Source of the DNA: an uncultured Burkholderiales bacterium
Lineage (GTDB): Bacteria; Pseudomonadota; Gammaproteobacteria; Burkholderiales; Burkholderiaceae_C
NCBI GenBank assembly: GCA_937927685.1
Contig: CALBSC010000063.1
Span: forward strand, 50,479-114,478
Direction of reading: 5' to 3'
Length of the DNA stretch: 64,000 nt
Made by a program: the position numbers and the translations under genes. Below are positions 1-8,312 of the stretch, piece after piece (the first letter of the stretch is position 1; every line of letters starts with the position of its first letter). Below the pieces are notes generated by a model. The model saw only the letters and a program-made list of their open reading frames with translations. It did no database searches and had not been told where the DNA came from.

Positions 1-247
1 TAGAGCCTTCGTTGGGACTGCGGGAAGAGTCCACCGGATGAATATCCACCAGCGCGTAATCGACATCGAGTTCCTCGGCCGCCATTTGGGCGATGGCCGA
101 GAGGATGCCTTGACCCAGTTCCACCTTGCCGGTGAAGAGGCTCACCCGCCCCGTCGTGTCAAAGCGTACCCAGCGACTGAGCGTGGGCGAGGCAGCCAGG
201 GTGGGCGGCAAGGTCAACCCGCCGGTGGCGGGGGAGGTCTGGGTCAT
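1..247 (-). CDS. Molybdenum hydroxylase large subunit, N-terminal part only (runs off left edge)
   Basis: Only the first 82 codons are inside the window. The stretch FTGKVELGQGILSAIAQMAA, followed by a run rich in Glu and Asp, matches the N-terminal region of xanthine-dehydrogenase-family molybdopterin subunits of the isoquinoline 1-oxidoreductase/nicotinate dehydrogenase type. A similar segment opens the complete subunit at 35862-38048. The ATG overlaps the stop of the [2Fe-2S] gene by four bases (ATGA), so the two are translationally coupled and probably form one enzyme. The family hydroxylates N-heteroaromatics or oxidises aldehydes using molybdenum cofactor. The substrate cannot be read from this fragment. 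Confidence 0.85.
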   Translation of the reverse strand, partial: MTQTSPATGGLTLPPTLAASPTLSRWVRFDTTGRVSLFTGKVELGQGILSAIAQMAAEELDVDYALVDIHPVDSSRSPNEGS

Positions 248-726
248 GGTGGAGAGGCCTGCAGGTCGAGGGCGGCTCGCTGGATGGCCCGGATGAAGCG
301 CCAATGCGTGCCGCACCGGCATAAATGCCCGTCGAGCACACGCATGATGTCTGCCTCGTCGGGCGATGTGTCGGACGCCAGCAGGGTTTGGGCGGTGATC
401 AGGATGCCATTGACGCAGTAGCCACACTGGATGGCCTGCTCCTGCTCAAAGGCGCGACACAAGGCCTGCATCACGGGGTCGTCCTGCAGTCCCTCCAGGG
501 TGGTGATGGACTTGTCCTGGCACGACCACAGCGGCGTGTCGCAAGAAGCCACGGAGCGGCCGTTCACCAGCACGTGACACGCGCCACACTGGCCCTGGCC
601 ACAGCCAAAGCGGGCAGCCGTGAGCCCCAGATCGTTGCGCAGGGCGTACAACAGGGGAGTTTGCGCATCGGCGGGAACCGAGTGGGCGCCACCATTGACA
701 CGCAACTGGATGGATTCGTCAGGCAT
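244..726 (-). CDS. [2Fe-2S] subunit of a molybdenum hydroxylase
   Basis: This 160-residue protein is the electron-transfer subunit of a xanthine dehydrogenase/nicotinate dehydrogenase-type enzyme. The plant-ferredoxin-like half carries Cys42, Cys47, Cys50 and Cys62 (GCGQGQCGAC followed by a later Cys). The helical half carries Cys101, Cys104, Cys136 and Cys138 (CGYC and CRC). All eight ligands for two [2Fe-2S] clusters are therefore present, and the length is normal for the family. It sits 23 bases downstream of the cupin gene and overlaps the large subunit by four bases. The presumed role is passing electrons from the molybdenum site to an acceptor. No FAD subunit is visible in this operon before the window ends. 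Confidence 0.93.
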   Translation of the reverse strand: MPDESIQLRVNGGAHSVPADAQTPLLYALRNDLGLTAARFGCGQGQCGACHVLVNGRSVASCDTPLWSCQDKSITTLEGLQDDPVMQALCRAFEQEQAIQCGYCVNGILITAQTLLASDTSPDEADIMRVLDGHLCRCGTHWRFIRAIQRAALDLQASPP

Positions 727-749
727 CGCGAGAGCCCATCAAGAGCGCG

Positions 750-1253
750 TCATTCGACCGCTTCATAACTCAGGCGCTTGATCCGGGCCATGTTGGTCCC
801 CTCGATACGGATCAGGCTGGTCGGAGCGACCCGTGTGGGGGCGTGCAAATCGCCTTCGTTGTAGACATGGGCGACACCGGGTGTGAGGGCGTAGGTTCGC
901 ACGGCTTTGACGGTGCCTGCGCGTTCGGACGTGGCAGGCGTCAGCAATTCATAGTCGCTCATCTCGGTCTGGCCGCGCGCCTGACCATAAATCGCCCATG
1001 AGTGGGCATGGTCGTGGGGCGTTGAATGCTTGGCCGTGAGGTAGTTGTGCGCCAGCACGCAAAAGCCCAGATCCGGGTCTTCGTACAGCAGCTCGCGCTC
1101 ACCGGTGCCAGGCGGAATGAGCCGGTTCACGAAAGCGGTGTCGGACAACAAGGCTTGCAACAAGGTGGCGACCTCTTGTCGGCCCGCCGGGCCGGGTTGG
1201 CTCGTCAGGCAATGGCGGCATTGGTCGATGAAGGTCTGCAGTTGCGGGTCCAT
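750..1253 (-). CDS. Small cupin protein, cysteine-dioxygenase-like
   Basis: A 167-residue protein with a cupin metal site: HDHAH at residues 80-84, Glu97 and a later His137 in GDLHAP. The layout resembles the three-His iron site of cysteine dioxygenase and related thiol dioxygenases, but I cannot name a substrate. The ATG has a good ribosome site (AGGAGA, five bases upstream). It is the first gene of a minus-strand run with the [2Fe-2S] and molybdenum subunits and is divergent from the glutathione transferase at 1435. It may act on the product of the molybdenum enzyme, but that is inference from position only. Confidence 0.72.
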   Translation of the reverse strand: MDPQLQTFIDQCRHCLTSQPGPAGRQEVATLLQALLSDTAFVNRLIPPGTGERELLYEDPDLGFCVLAHNYLTAKHSTPHDHAHSWAIYGQARGQTEMSDYELLTPATSERAGTVKAVRTYALTPGVAHVYNEGDLHAPTRVAPTSLIRIEGTNMARIKRLSYEAVE

Positions 1254-1434
1254 GCGGGTCTCCTGTCATGGTGAGTTCGAGTCGCGGCTGGCTCGGGTTG
1301 CGAGTGCACCGCGACCATCACACAGTTTAAGGACTATCGGGGTCTTACGCCAAGCACGGTGGGCTTCGGGTGCGGCACGTTCGGGACAACCCCGGGTGGT
1401 TCGTCCGGGTGTGGGCTGATAAGCTGAGGGCATC

Positions 1435-2145
1435 ATGATCGACCTCTACACTGCTGCCACGCCCAATGGTCACAAAGTGTCGATTGCGTTGGAAGAACTG
1501 GGGCTGCCTTACACCCTTCAGGTGCTCAACCTCTCCCAGGGCGAGCAAAAGACGCCGACATTTCTGGCGATCAACCCCAATGGTCGCATCCCTGCCATCG
1601 TGGACCGGAGTGAGGACGACTTTGCGGTCTTTGAATCCGGCGCTTGTCTGATCTACCTGGCCGAAAAAACAGCCCAGCTGATGCCGCAAGATCCCAAAGG
1701 CCGATCTCGCGTGCTGCAATGGCTGATGTTTCAAATGGGGGGCATTGGACCCATGATGGGGCAGGCCAATGTCTTCTACCGCTACTTTCCTGACAAGCTC
1801 CAGCCGGCCATCGATCGCTACCAGGGCGAGAGCCGGCGCTTGTTTGCCGTGCTGGATGGTCATCTGAAAGACCACGAATACCTGGCGGGCGACTACTCGA
1901 TCGCCGACATCGCCAATTGGGCCTGGGTGCGCACGCATCGATGGTCGGGTGTCGAGGTGGAGGGGTTGCCGCATTTGCAGCGGTGGTTGTCTGCCATCCG
2001 GGCGCGGCCAGCGGTGCAGCGTGGGATCGAGCGACCGGCACCTGAGGTGCATCAGCGTCGTGATGGGGATGATGCCGCGCGTCGCTATTCGGAACAAGCC
2101 CGCCAGATGGTCGAGATGGGACAACCACGCCAGGACACGCCATGA
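1435..2145 (+). CDS. Glutathione S-transferase family protein (YfcG/Nu-like)
   Basis: A 236-residue protein that opens with a thioredoxin-fold GST N-terminal domain (MIDLYTAATPNGHKVSIALE, then NPNGRIPAIVD) and continues into an all-helical C-terminal domain. The TPNG segment after the first strand and the NPNGRIPAI loop are typical of the Nu-class YfcG/YghU disulfide-bond reductases rather than detoxifying GSTs. The start follows a GAGGG ribosome site. The last four bases overlap the next gene, also a GST, as ATGA, so the pair is co-translated. Cytoplasmic glutathione-dependent reductase or lyase activity is likely; the substrate is unknown. Confidence 0.88.
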   Translation: MIDLYTAATPNGHKVSIALEELGLPYTLQVLNLSQGEQKTPTFLAINPNGRIPAIVDRSEDDFAVFESGACLIYLAEKTAQLMPQDPKGRSRVLQWLMFQMGGIGPMMGQANVFYRYFPDKLQPAIDRYQGESRRLFAVLDGHLKDHEYLAGDYSIADIANWAWVRTHRWSGVEVEGLPHLQRWLSAIRARPAVQRGIERPAPEVHQRRDGDDAARRYSEQARQMVEMGQPRQDTP

Positions 2146-2765
2146 AACTCCATTCCGCCTACCGCGCACCCAATCCGCGCCGGGTCCTGATGTTCCTGGC
2201 CGAGAAGAACATCACCGGACTGGAGGTGGTCAATGTCGATCTCAACCAGGGGGAGCACCGCGCTGAAGGCTACCTGGCGAAGAGCCCCCTGGCCAAAGTC
2301 CCCGCGCTGGAGCTGGACGATGGTCGCGTGCTGACGGAAACCCGTGCCATTTGTACCTGGCTGGAAGGGCATCACCCCGAACCCAACCTGATGGGGCGCG
2401 ATGCGGATGAACGTGCCTTCATCGAAATGGCGGATCGTCGCGTCGAGCTGTACCTGATGGCAGGACTGGCCCACTGGATTCGTCATTGCCACCCGGGTCT
2501 GGCGCCGCTTGAAATTCCCCAATTTCCCGACTTTGGACGCTCGCAAGGGGAGAAGGTGGTGGAGGTGGCGCGGTGGCTGGACCGTGAATTGCAGACGCAC
2601 CCCTGGGTGGCGGGCGAGCGCCTCACCATTGCCGACATCACCGCGTATTGTGCGCTGGAGTTTGCCCGCGGCCTGATGAAATTTGTGCCTGGCGAACTGG
2701 GCCTGCAGGCCTTGCAGGCCTGGCGCGATCGCATGCATGAACGCTCCAGCGCCAAGGTGCTGTGA
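2142..2765 (+). CDS. Second glutathione S-transferase family protein
   Basis: A 207-residue cytosolic GST. The N-terminal thioredoxin-like half includes SPLAKVPALELDDGRVLTET, with the conserved cis-Pro of the glutathione site and the ET pair that binds the gamma-glutamyl group. The helical half contains the N-capping motif region GERLTIADITAYCAL. It overlaps the preceding GST by four bases and is not closely similar to it. A tandem pair of different GSTs beside a dioxygenase suggests glutathione-dependent handling of an activated or ring-opened intermediate, which is an inference. Confidence 0.88.
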   Translation: MKLHSAYRAPNPRRVLMFLAEKNITGLEVVNVDLNQGEHRAEGYLAKSPLAKVPALELDDGRVLTETRAICTWLEGHHPEPNLMGRDADERAFIEMADRRVELYLMAGLAHWIRHCHPGLAPLEIPQFPDFGRSQGEKVVEVARWLDRELQTHPWVAGERLTIADITAYCALEFARGLMKFVPGELGLQALQAWRDRMHERSSAKVL

Positions 2766-2803
2766 GGCCCCGTACAACACTGCTCACTCAATAAGCGTCC
2801 ACC

Positions 2804-3784
2804 ATGAGTCTCATCCGCATGCAACCCATCACGGGACCGGCCGTTTGGAAGGGCGCTGACTTTCAGGGAGACGACCGCTGGATTCATCGGCTCAGTGCCG
2901 ATGAAGTGGCTGAGGTCGATGCCGGTCTGGCGATTCTGCACGCCAAAGGGCTGCCGTTTCCCGACTTCACCCAGGAGGATTTCCCGCTGCCCAGGCTGTC
3001 TCGCCGACTCAAGGGCTTTGCCGATGAACTGGAAAACGGCCGAGGGTTCAAGTTGTTGCGTGGCTTGCCGCTTGAGCGCTACACCGACGAGGACATCCGA
3101 TGCCTGTATTACGGCATGGGCTTGCACATGGTCATTCCCGTGCGCCAGAATCCGCGCGGCGAGTTGCTGGGCCCGGTGCAAAACGTGGGCAACCTGCATG
3201 ACAAGAACACCCGGGTGTACGAAACCAATCTGTTTTTGCCCTACCACTCTGATCCTTCCGATGTGGTGGGTTTGCTGTGCGTGCGCAAGGACAGGACAGG
3301 CGGCTTGAGCAGCCTGGTGAGCGTGGCCAGTCTTTACAACGCCCTGCTCGAGCGGTATCCGCAATTCATGGGTTTGTACTACCGGCCCATGTACTTCGCG
3401 CATCTGTGTGAGCCCGAGCCCAGCCTGTCGCCGATTTTCAGTTACCACGAGGGCAAACTCAGTTGCCGTTATTTGCGCCAGTACACCGAGCTGGGTCACG
3501 AGATTCGAGGCTGGCCCTTGTCCCGCGTGGAGATCGAGGCACTCGACGCGTTCGATGAGGTCATGCACGACCCCAGCATGCGAATCGAGATGATGCTGGA
3601 GCCCGGTGATATTCAGTTTGCCAATAATTACGCGGTGCTGCATTCGCGGACCGAGTTCGAGGATGTGGAGGACGTGACCCGACGTCGCTTCATGTGGCGC
3701 TTGTGGCTCAAAATGCCCAACGCACGCCCGTTGGCGCCGGAGTTTCCGGGGCGCAATGGATTTCCGGCGCCTGTCGCCCCTTGA
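2804..3784 (+). CDS. TauD/TfdA-family Fe(II)/2-oxoglutarate dioxygenase
   Basis: A 326-residue protein with the 2-His-1-carboxylate iron triad of the TauD/TfdA/clavaminate synthase fold: His148-Ser-Asp150 in LPYHSDPSD and distal His280 in NNYAVLHSRTEFED, followed by the Arg cluster at 293-295 that would bind 2-oxoglutarate. The family hydroxylates unactivated carbons and couples this to decarboxylation of 2-oxoglutarate. It lies 38 bases after the GST pair and 15 bases before the mandelate racemase homologue, so all four genes probably form one transcript. I see no strong ribosome site before this ATG. The substrate is unknown. Confidence 0.87.
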   Translation: MSLIRMQPITGPAVWKGADFQGDDRWIHRLSADEVAEVDAGLAILHAKGLPFPDFTQEDFPLPRLSRRLKGFADELENGRGFKLLRGLPLERYTDEDIRCLYYGMGLHMVIPVRQNPRGELLGPVQNVGNLHDKNTRVYETNLFLPYHSDPSDVVGLLCVRKDRTGGLSSLVSVASLYNALLERYPQFMGLYYRPMYFAHLCEPEPSLSPIFSYHEGKLSCRYLRQYTELGHEIRGWPLSRVEIEALDAFDEVMHDPSMRIEMMLEPGDIQFANNYAVLHSRTEFEDVEDVTRRRFMWRLWLKMPNARPLAPEFPGRNGFPAPVAP

Positions 3785-3799
3785 CCAGGAGTTGATGCC

Positions 3800-4879
3800 A
3801 TGACCACCCTCTGTGTGCGACAGGTGCGCACCCGTGCCGTTCAGGCGCCCCTGGAATACACCCTCAAGACCAGCACCGGGATCATCGACACCGTGCCCTT
3901 GGTGCTGATTGATCTCGAGACCGATGCGGGTATCACGGGACGATCCTATGTGTTCACCTACACGCCACTGGCTTTGAAGGCGGTTCAGTCGTTGGTGGAT
4001 GACCTCGGCGCCACCCTGCTGGGCAAGCCGGTGGAGCCGGTGAATCTCGATGCGGCGTTCGAATCACGGTTGCGACTGCTGGGGCGGGGCGGCCTGGTGA
4101 TCATGGCCTGTTCGGGCCTGGACATGGCGTTGTGGGACGCCCTGGCCATCCATCAGGAGATGCCGCTGGCCAGCTTGCTCGGCGGTTCGCCCCGTCCCAT
4201 TCCGGTGTATGACAGCCACGGGCTGGATGGCCTGGAGTTGGGCCGGTTGCGGGCCAGGCAAGCGGTGGACGCCGGCTTTCGCGCCATCAAGACCAAGATG
4301 GGCTACCCCACACTGGCGCAAGACCTGGAGGTGTTGCGCGCGCTCAGACAGGCCGTCGGTGCAGAGGTGCACATCATGGTGGACTTCAACCAGGGCCTGA
4401 GCGTGCCGGAGGCCGAGCGCCGCATCCGTGCGCTCGCGCAAGAAGGCGTGACCTGGGTCGAGGAGCCCACGATCCAGGAAAACCTGGCGGGGCACGCACG
4501 CCTGAGAGGCCTGGGGGCCCCCATCCAGATCGGTGAAAACTGGTGCGGACCTGGCGAGATGCAACGCGCCTTGCAGGCGGGTGCCTGTGACTTTGCCATG
4601 CCCGATGTGATGAAGATCGGTGGCGTGACGGGATGGATGCGCGCGGCGGCATTGGCACAAGCTGCGGGGGTGCCCATGTCGAGTCACATCTTCCCCGAGA
4701 TCAGCGCGCATTTGTTGGCGGTGACGCCCACCGCCCACTGGCTTGAGCGTATGGATCTGGCCGGCCCTGTGCTGGCGCAACCACTGCGTTGCATCGACGG
4801 GTGCGCCGTGAGTGCTGATGTGCCGGGAAGTGGCGTGACCTGGAACGAAGATGCTGTGCGTGCGTATCAGGTGGGCTGA
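3800..4879 (+). CDS. mdlA: Mandelate racemase (enolase superfamily)
   Basis: A 359-residue enolase-superfamily protein. Its residues line up with the Pseudomonas putida mandelate racemase active site as I recall it: KTK at 164-166, Asp195 and Asn197 (VDFNQ), Glu221 (EEP), Glu246 (GEN), Asp269, His296 (SSHIFPE) and Glu316 (HWLER). The known enzyme uses K164, K166, D195, N197, E221, E247, D270, H297 and E317, so the pattern is complete with a one-residue shift. The family interconverts R- and S-2-hydroxy acids through an enolate. AGGAG lies eight bases before the ATG. Neighbouring TakP-like and alpha-hydroxy-acid oxidase genes fit import and oxidation of such an acid. The exact substrate could be a mandelate analogue. 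Confidence 0.82.
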   Translation: MTTLCVRQVRTRAVQAPLEYTLKTSTGIIDTVPLVLIDLETDAGITGRSYVFTYTPLALKAVQSLVDDLGATLLGKPVEPVNLDAAFESRLRLLGRGGLVIMACSGLDMALWDALAIHQEMPLASLLGGSPRPIPVYDSHGLDGLELGRLRARQAVDAGFRAIKTKMGYPTLAQDLEVLRALRQAVGAEVHIMVDFNQGLSVPEAERRIRALAQEGVTWVEEPTIQENLAGHARLRGLGAPIQIGENWCGPGEMQRALQAGACDFAMPDVMKIGGVTGWMRAAALAQAAGVPMSSHIFPEISAHLLAVTPTAHWLERMDLAGPVLAQPLRCIDGCAVSADVPGSGVTWNEDAVRAYQVG

Positions 4880-4933
4880 ACCAGCGCAGGTGTTGATGGT
4901 AAATTTGAATCTCATCACAAGGGAGGAACCCTC

Positions 4934-6028
4934 ATGGATCGACGTCAATGGATCACACGTGGCGCCGCGGCCGGCGCTGTAGCCGCCACGTTGGCTGCAC
5001 CGGCTCGCGCCCAAACCACTGCCCCGGATATTCGCTGGCGCATTGCCTCGAGCTATCCCAAGAGCTTGGTGTCCATCTATGGTGCCGTGGAAAACATGGC
5101 CAAGCGCGTGGGTGAGCTGACGGGTGGCAAGTTCAACATCTCCATGCATGCCGCTGGCGAGCTGGTGCCGGCCCTGGGCGTCTTTGATGCGGTTTCCAAT
5201 GGCACGGTCGAGGTGGGTCATACCGCCAGCTATTTCTACATTGGCAAAGACCCGGCATTTGGATTTCACACGGCCCTGCCTTTCGGTCTGAATATGCGGG
5301 CCCAGAACGCCTGGTTGTACGAAGGCGGCGGACAAGCGCTGATGGACGAGTTCTTTGCCAACTATGGCGTCTTGAGCATGGCGGTGGGCAACACCGGGGC
5401 TCAAATGGCCGGTTGGTACCGCAAGGAGATCAAGACAGCGGCCGATCTGAAAGGGTTGAAGTTTCGTGTAGGCGGCCTGGCCGGCATGGTGCTGTCCAAG
5501 TTGGGGGTGGTGCCGCAACAACTGGCTGCCGGCGATCTGTACCCCGCATTGGAAAAAGGCGTGATCGACGCAGCCGAATTCGTGGGCCCGCTCGACGATG
5601 AAAAGCTGGGCCTGCACAAAGTCGCCAAGTACTACTACTACCCGGGATGGTGGGAGGGTTCGGCCACCTTGTCGCTGTTCATCAACCAGAAGGCCTGGGC
5701 CACCTTGCCGCCTCAGTACCAAGTGGCTTTGCGCACCGCAGCCGCCGAGGCCAACCAGTGGTTGACGGTCAAGTACGACACGGAGAATCCGCAGGCTTTG
5801 CGACGGCTGGTGGCCGGTGGTGCGCAGTTGCGCGCATTCCCGAAGGACGTCACCCAGGCATCCTACAAGGCGGCCCAGCAACTTTATGTGGAGCTGTCCG
5901 AGAAGAGCCCAGCCTTCAACAAGATTTTCGCGCACTGGTCGAAGTTCCGCGCCGAGCAGATCATGTGGCAGCAGTTCTGTGATTTGCCCTTCGACAACCT
6001 CATGACACAGCTCATCAAGAGCAAGTGA
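4934..6028 (+). CDS. TRAP transporter substrate-binding protein, TakP-like (2-oxoacid type)
   Basis: A 364-residue exported receptor. The first 27 residues look like a twin-arginine or Sec-type leader (MDRRQWI, an Ala-rich core, then ARAQ). The mature part has the DctP fold, with GDLYPALEKGVIDAAEFVGP and a later YYYYPGWWEG segment. Those are signatures of TakP, which binds pyruvate and other 2-oxo monocarboxylates. GGGAGG precedes the ATG. No DctQ or DctM membrane subunits are encoded in the window, so its translocator must be elsewhere. Position between a mandelate racemase homologue and a hydroxy-acid oxidase suggests a 2-hydroxy or 2-oxo acid ligand. Confidence 0.88.
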   Translation: MDRRQWITRGAAAGAVAATLAAPARAQTTAPDIRWRIASSYPKSLVSIYGAVENMAKRVGELTGGKFNISMHAAGELVPALGVFDAVSNGTVEVGHTASYFYIGKDPAFGFHTALPFGLNMRAQNAWLYEGGGQALMDEFFANYGVLSMAVGNTGAQMAGWYRKEIKTAADLKGLKFRVGGLAGMVLSKLGVVPQQLAAGDLYPALEKGVIDAAEFVGPLDDEKLGLHKVAKYYYYPGWWEGSATLSLFINQKAWATLPPQYQVALRTAAAEANQWLTVKYDTENPQALRRLVAGGAQLRAFPKDVTQASYKAAQQLYVELSEKSPAFNKIFAHWSKFRAEQIMWQQFCDLPFDNLMTQLIKSK

Positions 6029-6038
6029 GGGCGATCTG

Positions 6039-7187
6039 ATGAGCGAGGCGCGGCTCGAGCGCTACCTGTCAATCAACGATTTTCGGCATGCGGCGCGCAG
6101 ACGTTTGCCGCGTGCGGTCTTCGACTTCATTGATGGGGGTGCCGAGGACGAATTGACACTGCGCGACAACCGACACGCGTTTGAGCGTATCCGGGTGATG
6201 CCGCGTGTGCTCAACGATGTCAGTGCTCCGCAGATCGCGAGCGAACTGCTGGGGGCGTCGGTGCAGGCGCCCTTGGTGGTCGCGCCCATGGGCTCCTGCA
6301 TGCTGGCCTGGCCGCAAGCCGATATTGCCATTGCGCGTGCTGCCCATGCGCATGGCATCGTCTACACGCTCTCCACCATGTCGACCACCAGCATCGAGCG
6401 CATGGCGCGCGCGGTGCAAGGGGTTTTGTGGTTTCAGCTGTATGTGTTGAAAGACCCCGACTTCAATCTGCAACTGATCGAACGGGCACAGGCGCATGGC
6501 TATGGCGCGCTGGTGGTGACAGTGGATTTGCCAGCTGGCGGTAAACGCGAGAAGGACTATCGAAACGGTATTTCAATACCCCTGCGACCCAGCTGGGGCT
6601 TGCTGCGTGACGGCATCACCCATCCCGCCTGGGCCTTGCAGCTCCTTCGTGGGGGGCTTCCACAATTCGAGAATGTGGCGGGTTATGGGGGCATGGTCGA
6701 CAACGGTTTGCCCATTGCTGCACGCGTGGGACAAAGTCTGGACGATGCTTTCAACTGGGACAAACTTGCGCGCATGCGGGATCGCTGGAAAGGACGCTTG
6801 CTGGTCAAGGGGGTGGAGCATCCCGAAGATGCCAAGCGACTGGTGGCCATGGGTGTTGACGGCATCTGGATTTCCAACCATGGTGGTCGTCAGCTGGATG
6901 GCGCCATTGCCACGGCGGATGCCTTGCCGTTGATGGTGCAAGCGGTGCCCGGCACACCTTTGATCATCGATTCTGGTGTCAGGCGTGGCGTTGACGTGTT
7001 CAAGGCGCGCGCTTTGGGCGCCTCGGGTGTTGCGGTGGGGCGTGCAGCGCTATATGGTGCCGCTGTGGCCGGTGAGGCCGGTGCTTATCGGGCGCTGCAA
7101 ATTCTCATGGATGAATTGAAGCTCTCCATGAAACTCGCCGGCGCAGCCTCGCTGACCGAGTTGGGTCCGCACTGGGTACTGCGGTAA
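6039..7187 (+). CDS. FMN-dependent alpha-hydroxy-acid oxidase/dehydrogenase
   Basis: A 382-residue member of the L-lactate dehydrogenase/glycolate oxidase/(S)-mandelate dehydrogenase family. It has the FMN barrel features DFIDGGAEDE (residues 29-38), WFQLY (131-135), LLVKG with Lys257, and the catalytic His281 in SNHGGRQLD, followed by DSGVRRGVDV. These enzymes oxidise (S)-2-hydroxy acids to 2-oxo acids by hydride transfer to FMN. It starts 10 bases after the TakP-like gene, with GAGGGCG as ribosome site, and ends the plus-strand operon that holds the racemase. A dehydrogenase acting on the racemase product is a reasonable inference. Confidence 0.9.
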   Translation: MSEARLERYLSINDFRHAARRRLPRAVFDFIDGGAEDELTLRDNRHAFERIRVMPRVLNDVSAPQIASELLGASVQAPLVVAPMGSCMLAWPQADIAIARAAHAHGIVYTLSTMSTTSIERMARAVQGVLWFQLYVLKDPDFNLQLIERAQAHGYGALVVTVDLPAGGKREKDYRNGISIPLRPSWGLLRDGITHPAWALQLLRGGLPQFENVAGYGGMVDNGLPIAARVGQSLDDAFNWDKLARMRDRWKGRLLVKGVEHPEDAKRLVAMGVDGIWISNHGGRQLDGAIATADALPLMVQAVPGTPLIIDSGVRRGVDVFKARALGASGVAVGRAALYGAAVAGEAGAYRALQILMDELKLSMKLAGAASLTELGPHWVLR

Positions 7188-7238
7188 GCCATCGCTGAGG
7201 CTGTGGGTGAGTGAACCGCTGGGTGCGGCCGGACTTCC

Positions 7239-8303
7239 TCACGCCAGCCGCTGCTCGGTCTGTCCATCAAACAGATGGACTTTGCTGACGTCAATGTCCA
7301 GATGCACGGTGTCACCCGGTTGCACCGCGGTGCGACCATGCATCACCAGTGTGAGGTGGACCTGCCCCACTTGCAACAACAACTCGGTCTCGGCACCTGT
7401 GGGCTCCACCACCACCACCTGGGCTGGCACGCCCTGGCTCGTGGCGGACAAGGTCATGTCGCTGGGTCGAATGCCGTAGTGCACCGAACGTCCGGCGTGG
7501 CGAGTCAGGGCGGGCGGGACGGGCCAGTGCACGCCCTGGGCGTCCACCGCTTGCGTGCCCGCCTTGAATTCGCCCTTCACCACGTTCATGGCGGGTGAAC
7601 CGATGAACTGCGCCACAAACAGGTTGCCCGGATGGTCAAAGAGTTCAAGGGGCGTGCCAATTTGCTCGATGATGCCGTCATGCATGACCACAATGCGGTC
7701 GGCCATGGTCATGGCTTCGATCTGGTCGTGCGTGACATACACCGTGGTGGTCTTGAGCCGCTGGTGCAGTTCCTTGATTTCGGCACGCATGGCCACCCGC
7801 AACTTGGCGTCGAGGTTGGACAGCGGTTCGTCAAACAGAAAGACCTTGGGGTCACGCACGATGGCACGACCCATGGCCACGCGCTGTCGCTGACCGCCGG
7901 AGAGTTCACGCGGATAGCGCTCGAGCAAGGCATCGAGGTTGAGGATGCGAGCCGCATGGGCGACGCGTTCCTGCATCAGTTGCGCACTGGCTTTGCGCAG
8001 CCGCAGGCTGAAACCCATGTTCTCACGCACCGTCATGTGCGGGTACAGGGCGTAGCTCTGGAACACCATGGCAATGTCACGGTCCTTGGCTTCGAGGTCG
8101 TTGACACAGGTGTCGTCAATGGCGATCTCGCCACCGGTGATGTCCTCCAGGCCGGCGAGCATGCGCAGCAGCGTGGATTTGCCGCAGCCTGAGGGGCCCA
8201 CCAGCACCACAAATTCACCGTCACGGATGTCAAAGCTGATGCCGTGGATGATGTCGGTCTTGCCGAATGATTTCTTGATATTGCGAAAGGATACGGATGC
8301 CAT
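7239..8303 (-). CDS. ABC transporter ATPase of the UgpC/MalK type
   Basis: A 354-residue ATPase of a CUT1 importer. Walker A is GPSGCGKST near residues 36-44, the signature is LSGGQRQRVAMGRA near 134, and Walker B is VFLFDEP. The roughly 110-residue C-terminal extension with GIRPSDM is the regulatory OB (TOBE) domain typical of MalK/UgpC. It is the last gene of the minus-strand order binding protein, permease, permease, ATPase. It begins nine bases after the second permease. Its OB domain allows it to serve more than one transporter, as is known for such ATPases. Confidence 0.95.
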   Translation of the reverse strand: MASVSFRNIKKSFGKTDIIHGISFDIRDGEFVVLVGPSGCGKSTLLRMLAGLEDITGGEIAIDDTCVNDLEAKDRDIAMVFQSYALYPHMTVRENMGFSLRLRKASAQLMQERVAHAARILNLDALLERYPRELSGGQRQRVAMGRAIVRDPKVFLFDEPLSNLDAKLRVAMRAEIKELHQRLKTTTVYVTHDQIEAMTMADRIVVMHDGIIEQIGTPLELFDHPGNLFVAQFIGSPAMNVVKGEFKAGTQAVDAQGVHWPVPPALTRHAGRSVHYGIRPSDMTLSATSQGVPAQVVVVEPTGAETELLLQVGQVHLTLVMHGRTAVQPGDTVHLDIDVSKVHLFDGQTEQRLA

Positions 8304-8312
8304 GTCGGACTC

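Noticed and set aside
4064..5935. A 623-codon open frame on the minus strand
   Set aside because: It runs antisense to the racemase and TakP-like genes, which have clear family motifs. It has no recognisable motif and reflects high GC content.
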